Source: JAPHTQ01 sp050299175
Lineage (GTDB): Bacteria > Pseudomonadota > Gammaproteobacteria > Thiohalomonadales > Thiohalomonadaceae
Length of the DNA: 64,000 bases
Reading direction: 5' to 3'
NCBI GenBank assembly: GCA_050299175.1
Contig: JBNKVM010000028.1
Location: 1-64,000, forward strand
The translations under genes were made by a program, and so were the position numbers. The notes under the pieces were generated by a model that saw only the letters and a list, made by a program, of their open reading frames with translations, did no database searches and had not been told where the DNA came from. Below are positions 1 to 7,718 of the stretch, piece by piece (position 1 is the stretch's first letter; each line of letters starts with the position of its first letter).

Positions 1-548
1 AGTACCTCTTCGATACCTTCATGACAGGAGGAGCAACCGCCGCCCGCCTTGGTGTAGTTGGTGACCTCTTCCACCGTGGTCAGGCCATTTTCGCGAATGG
101 CCTTTTCCACCATCACTTCATCGACGGCGAAGCATTTACAGATCAGCGCGCCCTCTTCGTGGTCGTCGGACCACTCTTCGCCACGGTAGTTGGCGATGGC
201 CGCTTCCAGTGCTTCACGACCCATCACCGAGCAGTGCATCTTTTCCGGCGGCAGGCCTTCGAGGAAATCGGCGATGTCCTGGTTGGAGACTTTCAGTGCC
301 TCGTCGACGGTCATCCCCTTCACCATCTCGGTCAGTGCCGAGGAGGAAGCGATGGCGGAACCGCAGCCAAAGGTCTGGAAACCGGCTTCAAGAATGATGT
401 CAGTCTCCGGGTCGACCTTCAAAGTCAGACGCAGTGCATCGCCGCAGGAGATGGAACCCACCTCGCCAATACCGTTGGCCTCATCCACCGCACCGGCGTT
501 TTGGGGGTTGAAGAAATGCTCTTTAACCTTTTCAGAATAATCCCACAT
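1..548 (-). CDS. nifU: NifU, Fe-S cluster scaffold (3' end beyond window)
   Basis: NifU assembles Fe-S clusters, using sulfur from NifS, for delivery to nitrogenase components. The visible 182 residues begin MWDYSEKVKEHFFNP, typical of NifU. They contain the IscU-like scaffold cysteines (C35, C62, C106) followed by the central [2Fe-2S] domain cysteines (C137, C139, C172, C174), which separates NifU from the shorter housekeeping IscU. The C-terminal Nfu-like domain lies beyond the left edge. The ATG is preceded by an AGGAGA-like ribosome site, and the gene starts 10 bp after the upstream iscA-like gene, so the two are cotranscribed. nifS probably follows outside the window, but this is not visible. 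Confidence 0.95.
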   Translation of the reverse strand, partial: MWDYSEKVKEHFFNPQNAGAVDEANGIGEVGSISCGDALRLTLKVDPETDIILEAGFQTFGCGSAIASSSALTEMVKGMTVDEALKVSNQDIADFLEGLPPEKMHCSVMGREALEAAIANYRGEEWSDDHEEGALICKCFAVDEVMVEKAIRENGLTTVEEVTNYTKAGGGCSSCHEGIEEV

Positions 549-558
549 GGTCGTCTCC

Positions 559-882
559 TTATGCTGAGAACGATTTGCCGCAGCCGCAGGAGGCGCTGGC
601 ATTCGGGTTAATGAAGGTGAAGCCGGAGCCGTCCAGGCTCTCTGCGAAATCAATGGTGACGCCGTCGAGCAGCGGAGCGCTGGCCGGGTCGAGGAAAACC
701 TTGATCTTGCCGTGCTCGACCACGGTATCGTCGTCTGCGGCTTCGGGCTCAATAGAGAGGTTGTAGGTGTATCCTGAGCATCCGCCGCCAGTGATGGCGA
801 TACGTAGCCCACCAGTGGGGGTATCGGAGCCCTTGATAAAGAGTGATGCGGCTTTGGCGGCCTTGTCTGTCATCGTGATCAT
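559..882 (-). CDS. Nif-specific IscA/HesB-like A-type Fe-S carrier
   Basis: An A-type Fe-S carrier of 107 residues, as expected for the IscA/HesB family. The three cluster-ligand cysteines are present: one in the GGGCSGYTY motif near residue 35 and two in the C-terminal CGCGKSF motif. Such proteins receive or transfer clusters during Fe-S assembly. Its place directly before nifU, behind a NifA-type promoter, marks it as the nif-dedicated copy (often called nifIscA or hesB). The first ATG (MITMTD) is chosen because AGGAG lies 8 nt upstream. It is the first gene of the operon. Confidence 0.9.
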   Translation of the reverse strand: MITMTDKAAKAASLFIKGSDTPTGGLRIAITGGGCSGYTYNLSIEPEAADDDTVVEHGKIKVFLDPASAPLLDGVTIDFAESLDGSGFTFINPNASASCGCGKSFSA

Positions 883-923
883 CTGCTGTGCTCCTATGTC
901 CAGGTTTCGTTACCAGAAGTAAG

Positions 924-939
924 AGCAAGCGTTGTGCCA
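924..939 (-). promoter_or_regulatory. Sigma-54 promoter for the iscA-like/nifU operon
   Basis: Read on the minus strand the sequence is TGGCACAACGCTTGCT. It matches TGGCAC-N5-TTGCW with correct GG/GC spacing and lies 42 bp upstream of the iscA-like start. Transcription would begin near 912. Confidence 0.88.
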
Positions 940-1035
940 GCGGTAAAGACAGACTGTTTAGCTAATGATTACAAAAACTTATAGATATTAACCGACAAAT
1001 TTAGTGGGAGACTTTGCTACTCTGCCGCAACAAAT

Positions 1036-1051
1036 TGTCGTGAATACGACA
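1036..1051 (-). promoter_or_regulatory. NifA upstream activator sequence (TGT-N10-ACA)
   Basis: TGTCGTGAATACGACA is a perfect dyad with the NifA consensus TGT-N10-ACA. It lies about 97 bp upstream of the -24 element, the usual distance for a NifA enhancer. It also sits only 16 bp before the upstream start option of hicA on the other strand. Confidence 0.85.
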
Positions 1052-1109
1052 GAAGAAATCTGCCCTTATGGATGGTGGAAAACGTGTGTACCATGTGTAT
1101 ACTTTCGCC

Positions 1110-1292
1110 GTGGATAGCAGGGACGTTATCAAGCGGCTAAAAAGCGAAGGTTGGCAATTGGTCTGCACACGCGGCAGCCATCACCAATTCAAACACCCGA
1201 CCAAACCGGGTCGGGTCACCGTTCCCCATCCGAAAAAGGACCTTCCAAAGGGGACATTGAAAAGCATCGCCCGTCAGGCGGGCTGGGACTGA
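1110..1292 (+). CDS. hicA: HicA-type toxin (mRNA interferase)
   Basis: HicA toxins are small double-stranded-RNA-binding-fold ribonucleases that cleave mRNA. The sequence VDSRDVIKRLKSEGW, then GSHHQFKHPTKPGRVTVPHPKKDLPKGTLKSI, is the HicA signature, with the catalytic His in GSHHQF. A GTG start at 1110 gives 60 residues and the normal N-terminus. An in-frame ATG at 1068 would add 14 residues not typical of the family, and neither start has a strong ribosome site. hicB follows after 3 bp. The unit lies directly upstream of the divergent nif promoter. Confidence 0.88.
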   Translation: MDSRDVIKRLKSEGWQLVCTRGSHHQFKHPTKPGRVTVPHPKKDLPKGTLKSIARQAGWD

Positions 1293-1295
1293 ACC

Positions 1296-1724
1296 ATGGC
1301 GAACTATCCAGCAATTATCCACAAAGAAAACGACAGCGATTGGGGCATCAGCTTCCCCGACTTTCCCGGCTGTGTCAGTGCTGGTGAAACCATCGAAGAG
1401 GCCATGCAGATGGGGACTGAGGCGCTGCAATTCCATATCGATGGCATGGCAGAAGACAATGAAACCATCCCACTCCCAATGGATCTGGAAAGCGCCACTA
1501 CGGAGGCGAAACGCAGTGAAGGTGCGCTGGTGATGATCAAAGCAGATGTGCCGGACGAACGTGTTGAGCGCGTCAACGTAACCCTGCCCCGCTCCACCCT
1601 ACGTCTTATCGATTCCCTCTCCTCCAATCGCTCAGGATTTCTCAACGATGCAGTGTTGTACTACGCACGGAAAAAAGAGAAATCAAGCTCTACTACAAAA
1701 CGGAAAGTAAAAATACTTCGTTGA
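1296..1724 (+). CDS. hicB: HicB-type antitoxin
   Basis: HicB neutralises HicA and represses the operon. The N-terminal half carries the degenerate RNase H-like fold (YPAIIHKENDSDWGISFPDFPGC, then GETIEEAMQMGTEAL). The C-terminal part from about residue 90 (RVNVTLPRSTLRLIDSLS, then RSGFLNDAVLYY) is a ribbon-helix-helix DNA-binding domain. The 142-residue length fits HicB proteins with an RHH domain. A lysine-rich tail ends the protein. Its TGA overlaps the TTG start of the next gene, so translational coupling is likely. Confidence 0.9.
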   Translation: MANYPAIIHKENDSDWGISFPDFPGCVSAGETIEEAMQMGTEALQFHIDGMAEDNETIPLPMDLESATTEAKRSEGALVMIKADVPDERVERVNVTLPRSTLRLIDSLSSNRSGFLNDAVLYYARKKEKSSSTTKRKVKILR

Positions 1725-2464
1725 AAGTAAAAACGACACTAAAAGAAATTAGAGCTTCAGTCAGCGCGCTGGCCGATGCGGACAGGGCGAAGCACGCGCA
1801 ACGTTTCTTCAAAACCGGGCCGGGCGAATATGGTGAAGGAGATAAATTCCTTGGCCTGCGGATGCCGCAGATACGCGCGCTGGTAAAACAGTTTGGCATC
1901 GTACCGGTTAGCACCATCAAATCCCTGCTCAAGTCACGCTGGCATGAGGAACGAATGCTGGCACTGTTGCTGATGGTACATCGCTATAAAAAGAGCGACG
2001 AACCAGAACGTGAAGAACTCTATCATCTCTATCTTGACTCCACCGAGTACATCAACAACTGGGATCTGGTCGACCTCAGCGCACGGGACATTGTCGGCGC
2101 CTGGCTCTACACCCGTTCCCGCAAACCACTCTATACGCTGGCCCGTTCCGCTTCCCTGTGGGAGCGTCGCATCTCAATGCTCTCGACCTTCTACTTTATC
2201 GCCAGGAATGATTTCGATGATGCACTAAAACTCGCCCGGTTGTTGCTAAAGGATGAGCACGACCTGATGCACAAGGCGGTGGGCTGGATGTTGCGAGAGA
2301 TCGGCAAGCGTGATCGAAAACGGGAAGAAGAGTTTTTGTTAAAGCACTACCGGAAAATGCCGCGCACTATGTTGCGCTACGCGATTGAGCACTTTCCGGA
2401 AAGACGGCGCAAGGCCTATCTGAACGGTACTATTACCCCAGCACCTGGCGGGAAAACTCGTTGA
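1721..2464 (+). CDS. AlkD-like DNA alkylation repair protein (HEAT-like)
   Basis: The protein matches the DNA alkylation repair family (AlkC/AlkD), HEAT-repeat glycosylases that remove 3-methyladenine and 7-methylguanine. Visible features are the N-terminal RFFKTGPGEYGEGDKFLGLRMPQIR motif, helical repeats, and a central NNWDLVDLSA segment that is typical for AlkD-like proteins. The 247-residue length is normal. The start is a TTG overlapping the hicB stop; no ATG fits before the conserved region. The 3' end overlaps the convergent marR-like gene by 32 bp. Its coupling to hicAB suggests a small stress or defence cassette (inference). Confidence 0.85.
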   Translation: MKVKTTLKEIRASVSALADADRAKHAQRFFKTGPGEYGEGDKFLGLRMPQIRALVKQFGIVPVSTIKSLLKSRWHEERMLALLLMVHRYKKSDEPEREELYHLYLDSTEYINNWDLVDLSARDIVGAWLYTRSRKPLYTLARSASLWERRISMLSTFYFIARNDFDDALKLARLLLKDEHDLMHKAVGWMLREIGKRDRKREEEFLLKHYRKMPRTMLRYAIEHFPERRRKAYLNGTITPAPGGKTR

Positions 2465-2837
2465 GCATCTGCAGCATTTCACCAGAGTAGTTTTTTGAAA
2501 TTTTCTGCTGCATTACCATCATATCGCTACGCCCGACATTCAACTTGTTGCGACCCGACTCGGTCAGGTTGAGATGAAATGAACGTCGGTCTGATGGGTT
2601 TTCATCAGTAATCAACACCCCAGCCCGAATCAACTCATTCACCATCACACTGACGGTGGCGCGGGTCACATCCAGAAGATTGCTTATTTCGGTTACTGTC
2701 AACGGTCCATTTTCATCCAGCAGGGCCAGCAAGCGAAACTGCGGAATGCGCAGACCGGAATACATCAGCGATACGGCAATCCGCTTCTCCAAAACCTGCA
2801 ATGCCCTGAGCAGGTCCATCATATTGAGTTCAGACAT
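2433..2837 (-). CDS. MarR family transcriptional regulator
   Basis: A 134-residue winged-helix regulator. The recognition region reads LTVTEISNLLDVTRATVSVMVNELIRAG, followed by the wing motif DENPSDRRSFHLNLTESG, the MarR-type D-x-R-D/S-R signature. MarR dimers bind palindromes and respond to small ligands or to oxidants. There is no cysteine, so thiol-based sensing as in OhrR is unlikely. The divergent dsrE2-like gene and a perfect 23-bp palindrome in the shared upstream region (3001-3023) make that gene a probable target. Confidence 0.88.
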   Translation of the reverse strand: MSELNMMDLLRALQVLEKRIAVSLMYSGLRIPQFRLLALLDENGPLTVTEISNLLDVTRATVSVMVNELIRAGVLITDENPSDRRSFHLNLTESGRNKLNVGRSDMMVMQQKISKNYSGEMLQMLNEFSRQVLG

Positions 2838-2857
2838 TACCTTCCCTCTTGCTCCTG

Positions 2858-2997
2858 GGTACCACTAAAAATCCACTCAAGCCGTGATTGCGGCGTTAAA
2901 AAGCTCCTCAAAATGCTCATTTACTCAAATGTAAACTGCGCTTTTTCGTCGCTTTTCGCCTTGCACTCATCACCTTGATTGAATTTTTAGAGGCACC
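2858..2997. repeat. Palindromic intergenic element, copy A (~140 bp)
   Basis: Terminal inverted repeats of about 24 bp (starting GGTACCACTAAAAATCC, ending in the near-complement) enclose a shorter dyad with the core AAATGCTCATTTAC-N6-GTAAACTGCGCTTT. The same core recurs at 9238-9380 and 18777-18917. No coding potential is seen. It lies between the marR-like and dsrE2-like genes. Confidence 0.75.
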
Positions 2998-3000
2998 CTA

Positions 3001-3023
3001 TTGTTAGTTAGGCCAACTAACAA
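3001..3023. promoter_or_regulatory. Perfect palindrome, probable MarR-type operator
   Basis: TTGTTAGTT-AGGCC-AACTAACAA has two 9-bp arms with no mismatch. It lies between the divergent marR-like and dsrE2-like genes, 79 bp before the dsrE2 start. Size and AT-rich arms match MarR operators. The assignment to this regulator is inference. Confidence 0.65.
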
Positions 3024-3101
3024 AATCTTTCAATTTGTTCTGGCATGTACCGTACCGTTAAATAAGCACATAAGCATACAGTAACGCAACAGGAGTCAGA
3101 C

Positions 3102-3671
3102 ATGTCACAGGCCACTCAGCTTCAGGCTGTTCCGGAAACTGATCTCGCAGTGCGCATTAGCGCCCTCGAGGATGAAATCAAGGTATTGCGCAGGAAAGTC
3201 CCTGAAGACAAGGTTTCCATCATCCTGCTCTCCGGTGATTTCGACAAGGCGATGGCGGCCTTCATGATGGCAAACGGCGCTGCAGCGATGGGCATGGAGG
3301 TGAGCATATTCTTCACCTTCTGGGGATGTAGCGTGATCAAAAAGGGGCGCAAGCTCAAAGGCAAGAAGTTCACCCACAAGCTGGTTAACCTCATGCTACC
3401 CGGCAGCCATAAGGATCTTGCACCATCAAAATTCGCCTTCGGCGGCTTTGGCCGAAAATTCTTCAACTATATGATGAAAGGGCAGATGTCACCGCTGGAA
3501 GAACAGATCGAACTGGCCGTAGAAGCAGGCGTTACCTTCCAGGTCTGCGCCCCATCATTAGGTTTGATGGGATTCGATGATGATGAATGGATTGTGCCGG
3601 TAGATGTCTGTGGCGTAGCGGCGATGTATGACGTGGCATTGAATGCGAGGACCGCCTACTTTATCTCATAA
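3102..3671 (+). CDS. DsrE2-like sulfur-trafficking protein (DsrE/DsrF/DrsH family)
   Basis: A 189-residue protein with a predicted coiled N-terminus (residues 15-38, LEDEIKVLRRKV) and the DsrE/F/H alpha/beta fold (KVSIILLSGDFDKAMAAFMMANGAAAMGMEVSIFFTFWG). The cysteine in FFTFWGCS and the later QVCAPSLGLMG segment match the DsrE2 group. In sulfur oxidisers DsrE2 often works with TusA and rhodanese in moving sulfane sulfur. TusA is not adjacent here. The ATG has AGGAG 8 nt upstream (AGGAGTCAGACATG). Regulation by the divergent MarR protein is likely. Confidence 0.85.
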   Translation: MSQATQLQAVPETDLAVRISALEDEIKVLRRKVPEDKVSIILLSGDFDKAMAAFMMANGAAAMGMEVSIFFTFWGCSVIKKGRKLKGKKFTHKLVNLMLPGSHKDLAPSKFAFGGFGRKFFNYMMKGQMSPLEEQIELAVEAGVTFQVCAPSLGLMGFDDDEWIVPVDVCGVAAMYDVALNARTAYFIS

Positions 3672-3698
3672 GACACCAACGTTATCAGTCGAGGATAC

Positions 3699-5327
3699 TT
3701 ATATCCGGAAGCGTCCGACCAACATTTGCAACTGCTCTGCAAGTTGAGCAAGCTGCGTTCCAGATGAAGCGGTTTGCCGTGCAGACTCAGCAGTTTGCTC
3801 ACCAATATGACTGATGTTAGAAACGTTTTTATCGATCTCTGACGAAACCGCACTCTGCTCTTCAGCGGCCGTCGCAATCTGCTGGTTCATCTCGGAGATA
3901 GCGCTAACTGCCCGGGTCACTGCATCAAGGCTTTCGCTCGTCTTGGCTGCCTGCCCCACCGTTGCTTCAGCTTCTTCCTGACCGGTTTTCATCGCGGCAA
4001 CGGCTTCATTTGCTGCACTTTGCAACCGCTCTATCATCTCCTGAATTTCACTCGTTGATTTCTGCGTACGTCCCGCAAGGGTGCGAACTTCATCAGCAAC
4101 CACGGCAAATCCCCTACCCTGTTCCCCGGCACGCGCCGCTTCAATTGCAGCATTAAGCGCCAGCAAGTTAGTTTGCTCGGCAATACCTCGTATTACATCC
4201 AGAACGGTACCAATATTTTGACTGTCTTCTTCAAGGCGATGAATCACTTCACCTGCACGCTCCACGGCAGCAGCGAGTCGATCTATGCGTTCAATAGTTT
4301 CGGACACCATTTTGCGCCCTTCACCCGCCTGAGTATCGACTTCACGTGCGGAAACAGCAGCCTGATCCGCATTGCGTGCGACTTCCTGGATGGTTGCGGT
4401 CATTTCAGTAACAGCAGTAGCAACCTGATCGGTTTCCAGGCTTTGCTTCTGAATGTAGTCACTGGCATCTGTGGCCACAACCTGTAACTCTTCCGCGGCG
4501 GAAGCAACCTGAGAGGTGGAACCGCTGACTTCACGGATTAAATCCTGGATCTTTTCAACAAAGCTATTGAACGCCATAGCCAGCTTGCCCAATTCGTCAC
4601 GCCTGCGCGCATCCAGTCTGACGGTCAGATCACCTTCACCTGATGCCATATCAATTAACCGTGCAGTTAAAAGATTAATCGGCCTGACTACCAAACGGGG
4701 AAACGCAATTGCGATTAAAAGTGAAATCAGCAAACCAAATCCAGCAAGCGACATAATCATGTAGCGACTCGTTTCAACTACCTCCTCCCCCTGCTTGGCA
4801 AGCTCCTGTGCTTTTACCAGTTCTTTTTCTGTCAACTTATCGAGGAGTTCACGAGCTGATTCAAATTTTGCATCGGCATCACCAAAACTGAGTTCGACTG
4901 CCGCATCATGGTCCGTTGCTGCCAGTTTCACCACTCGACGACTCGCATCCGCCCATAGTGCATGACGTTTTTTAAATTCTTCAACTTCAGGGTCAGCGGT
5001 GGAATTCTTTGCCAGGGTGGCAAACTTCGAGGCGCGCTGTATAGCTTGACCGATGTTCTCTTCATGAACTTTTTGCAAATCATTGAAGCGAGGTGTCCCC
5101 GCGGGGATAAACAACAGGCTTCGCTCTGCAACAACAGCCTGCTGCATATCGCGATCAGCCTCGATAACAAGATCGACACGAGGGAGGCGTACCTCAGCCA
5201 CATCCAGCGCTACATTGGCAAGATGTTCATTATTGACAAGCCCGGCAATCGATACCGTCAGCAGGATCGCGATACTCACAACCATTGCCGCGATAAGTTT
5301 TGCGCGTAACGTAAATTGAATGGCCAT
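3699..5327 (-). CDS. Methyl-accepting chemotaxis protein (HAMP type)
   Basis: A membrane chemoreceptor of about 542 residues. The order is an N-terminal membrane helix (about 9-30), a periplasmic four-helix-bundle-like sensor region (about 40-185) with heptad-rich helices, a second membrane helix (about 188-210), HAMP (RPINLLTARLIDMASGEGDLTVRL), and the cytoplasmic signalling domain. The hairpin tip reads GIAEQTNLLALNAAIEAARAGEQGRGFAVVADEVRTLA. No C-terminal NWETF-type CheR pentapeptide is visible. The ATG at 5327 is preferred over the longer frame because AAGGA lies 7 nt upstream. The ligand is unknown. Confidence 0.93.
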   Translation of the reverse strand: MAIQFTLRAKLIAAMVVSIAILLTVSIAGLVNNEHLANVALDVAEVRLPRVDLVIEADRDMQQAVVAERSLLFIPAGTPRFNDLQKVHEENIGQAIQRASKFATLAKNSTADPEVEEFKKRHALWADASRRVVKLAATDHDAAVELSFGDADAKFESARELLDKLTEKELVKAQELAKQGEEVVETSRYMIMSLAGFGLLISLLIAIAFPRLVVRPINLLTARLIDMASGEGDLTVRLDARRRDELGKLAMAFNSFVEKIQDLIREVSGSTSQVASAAEELQVVATDASDYIQKQSLETDQVATAVTEMTATIQEVARNADQAAVSAREVDTQAGEGRKMVSETIERIDRLAAAVERAGEVIHRLEEDSQNIGTVLDVIRGIAEQTNLLALNAAIEAARAGEQGRGFAVVADEVRTLAGRTQKSTSEIQEMIERLQSAANEAVAAMKTGQEEAEATVGQAAKTSESLDAVTRAVSAISEMNQQIATAAEEQSAVSSEIDKNVSNISHIGEQTAESARQTASSGTQLAQLAEQLQMLVGRFRI

Positions 5328-5520
5328 AAGGAATCCTTCGCGAAACAAGATAAGGTATCGACAAAGATAATTTAGCGCATCGTTATACCATTACAAACAG
5401 GCATGCGTTGGCGTACCTGAAACTACTACTTATGGATAAGCTACCAGGGGACAGGTAAGAAGTTTGTCGTGACAACCCAATAAATCCAACTATTGCAGTC
5501 GGACATCACCCGATGCGTAG

Positions 5521-7425
5521 TTAGTGTGTTTTGAGTTTGCGGTACAGTGTCTGTCGACTAATACCGAGTTGCCGCGCTGCCTTTGAAACATTTCCTCGGC
5601 ACTCTTCCAGAGTTTTATGTATCGTCACCATGGAGAGTTCCTTGAGGTTTTTCGGTACAAGATTCGCTTCTTCGTTATGACGGGGAAGTTCGGTAAGTTC
5701 CTCGGCCAGGTCTTCGGGCAGATGCTGCCAATCGATACAGAGTTCGTTCTCATCCAGCATGGCGCTGGCCGTACGTAACACATTGGCGTACTGGCGAAGG
5801 TTACCTGGCCATGGGTAACGACTGAATTCATTCAGCAGCGTGGGTGAAAGGATAACGCGATGGTTGTGGTTAATCTCGTCCAGGATACGTTCGGTCAGTA
5901 TTTGCAGATCGCTACGTTCGCGCAACGCAGGTAATGTGACAGTAAGCCCGTTGATACGATAGTAGAGATCGCTACGGAAGGTTCCGTTATCGACCTCTTC
6001 GCGTAGCTTACGGTGAGAAGCACAGATTAGGGTAAAGTCCAAATCGAACGCCTTGCTGCCACCTAACGGCGTTACTTTGCGCTCTTGCAGAACTCGTAGC
6101 AGGCGCGTCTGCATCGGTAGTGGCATGTCGCCGATCTCGTCGAGGAACAGTGTACCGCCGTGTGCTTCACGCAACTTACCCTGGTAACCATCTCGTCTTG
6201 CGCCAGTGAATGCGCCAGCACAGTAACCAAACAGTTCTGCTTCGATCAGGTTTTCCGGCAGTGCAGCACAGTTGATGGCGACAAACGGTCCTTCTTTGCG
6301 CGGGCCACTCTCGTGCACCGCGCGGGCGAAGTACTCTTTACCAACACCCGATTCGCCGTGGATCAACAACGGGATCGGTTTGTCCAGAATTCGTCGCGCC
6401 TTCTCCGCCGCGGCACGCCATAACGGATCGCCGCTGTCGAGCGCAGACAACGCATCACGCGGCTCAGCTAAAGATGACGTGGCGGTAGTGGAAGTAAGAA
6501 TCGACTGCTCCACATGCACTTTCGCATACAGCACGCTGCCGTCACGCAGGTGGATCTGTGTGGCGCGTTCCGGACGATGTTTGTAGTGCGATAACAGTTC
6601 TTCGAGCCGCGTATCGATAACCCGATTTAGCGGTATGACCCCCAGATCGAGTGCAGTCAGTCGTAACATGGAAAGTGCGGTGCGGTTGGCACCGATAATT
6701 CTCCCCTCTTCAGACAGGGTAATAATTCCCTCGGCGACCGTACCGATTCCTTCCGGGTAAGCATGCAGGCGCAGGCGGATGGAGTGGTGGCGATCGGCCA
6801 GCACCAGCCGGTTTTCGATCATCCGGGCGGCCATGCCGACCAGTCCCAGCGTATGTGGATGACGGCGACGGTTATCGCCTGAGACGTCGATGACACCCAG
6901 CAAAGTGCCATCTGCCGCCATGATCGGCGCCGCGGCACAGGTAAGGAATCCGTTGCGGTCCAGGAAGTGCTCCTCGCCATTGATCTCAACGCTGTTCGCC
7001 TCCTCCAGTGCGGTACCGATGGCATTGGTGCCGCGATACTTCTCCTGCCATGAAGCCCCCACGGAGAGCGCCACGCGCTCCGCCTTGGTGAGAAAGTCGA
7101 CATCGCCCATGGTCTGCATCAGGGTGGCGCGCCGATCCGCCAGGATGATCATGCTGTGGCTGTGGCGCATCTGTTCGTAGAGGTATTCCATCACCGGACG
7201 GGAATGGGCCAGCAGGTCATGATTGCGTGCGAGTACCTGGCGCAGGCTATTGCCGGTGAGGTGTTCGGAATCGGAAAGCCTGCCGACCGGAGAGAGGCCC
7301 GCAGCCAGACTACGTTGCCACGAACGGGCAATGCGCTCATCGATGATATCGGTCGGACAGTCGCCATGCTCCAGCAGGTGCATGCGTGCTTTGCGTAGAT
7401 CCGCCGTGGCTAGTGTGGTGCTCAT
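5521..7425 (-). CDS. AcoR-like sigma-54-dependent activator
   Basis: A 634-residue enhancer-binding protein. The N-terminal part (about 1-215) carries a GAF-type sensor with the AcoR-like IARSWQRSLAAGL and GTNAIGTAL motifs. A PAS-like segment (about 220-300) follows. The AAA+ domain has the Walker A GESGVGKE, the sigma-54 contact loop GAFTGA and the Walker B-like GGTLFLDEIGDMP. The C-terminal Fis-type helix-turn-helix reads NVSKAARQLGISRQTLYRKLK. AcoR proteins switch on alcohol, acetoin or aldehyde catabolism. The gene is divergent from an ExaC-type aldehyde dehydrogenase that has a sigma-54 promoter, its likely target. Confidence 0.92.
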   Translation of the reverse strand: MSTTLATADLRKARMHLLEHGDCPTDIIDERIARSWQRSLAAGLSPVGRLSDSEHLTGNSLRQVLARNHDLLAHSRPVMEYLYEQMRHSHSMIILADRRATLMQTMGDVDFLTKAERVALSVGASWQEKYRGTNAIGTALEEANSVEINGEEHFLDRNGFLTCAAAPIMAADGTLLGVIDVSGDNRRRHPHTLGLVGMAARMIENRLVLADRHHSIRLRLHAYPEGIGTVAEGIITLSEEGRIIGANRTALSMLRLTALDLGVIPLNRVIDTRLEELLSHYKHRPERATQIHLRDGSVLYAKVHVEQSILTSTTATSSLAEPRDALSALDSGDPLWRAAAEKARRILDKPIPLLIHGESGVGKEYFARAVHESGPRKEGPFVAINCAALPENLIEAELFGYCAGAFTGARRDGYQGKLREAHGGTLFLDEIGDMPLPMQTRLLRVLQERKVTPLGGSKAFDLDFTLICASHRKLREEVDNGTFRSDLYYRINGLTVTLPALRERSDLQILTERILDEINHNHRVILSPTLLNEFSRYPWPGNLRQYANVLRTASAMLDENELCIDWQHLPEDLAEELTELPRHNEEANLVPKNLKELSMVTIHKTLEECRGNVSKAARQLGISRQTLYRKLKTH

Positions 7426-7518
7426 ATGGCACTCCTCGGCAAGGGGAATCGCCTGTTTTTCGGCCAGTATAAATAGATAGACCTCAAGCGCAACTGATCC
7501 ACTGCAATCCCCTACTAA

Positions 7519-7537
7519 CTGTCACATTATGGAACAG
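7519..7537. promoter_or_regulatory. Possible activator-binding dyad upstream of exaC
   Basis: CTGTCACATTATGGAACAG has CTGT/ACAG ends and further partial symmetry. It ends 11 bp before the sigma-54 -24 element. That is close for an enhancer, so the assignment is weak. Confidence 0.3.
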
Positions 7538-7548
7538 GTGGTAAAAAC

Positions 7549-7564
7549 TGGAACGTTGCATGCT
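7549..7564 (+). promoter_or_regulatory. Sigma-54 promoter for the aldehyde dehydrogenase gene
   Basis: TGGAACGTTGCATGCT matches TGGCAC-N5-TTGCW at the invariant GG and GC with correct spacing. Transcription would start near 7575, leaving a leader of about 144 nt. The divergent AcoR-like activator supports this. Confidence 0.75.
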
Positions 7565-7718
7565 GTACCAACTTTGCGCGACGCCGCCGCATTCTCTAAG
7601 GAAATCAATTAATTATCTTCCCCCTTCTTTTTGGCACGGTACTTGAGATGTACCGGCCACGGCACCGCACTGACCGGGCCGAAAGGTAAAACCACCAACA
7701 GAAGAGGAGATAAACAAA

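Noticed and set aside
7603..7615. IHF consensus AATCAATTAATTA before exaC
   Set aside because: It lies downstream of the predicted sigma-54 start site, so a role in bending for that promoter is unlikely; it may be chance in AT-rich DNA.
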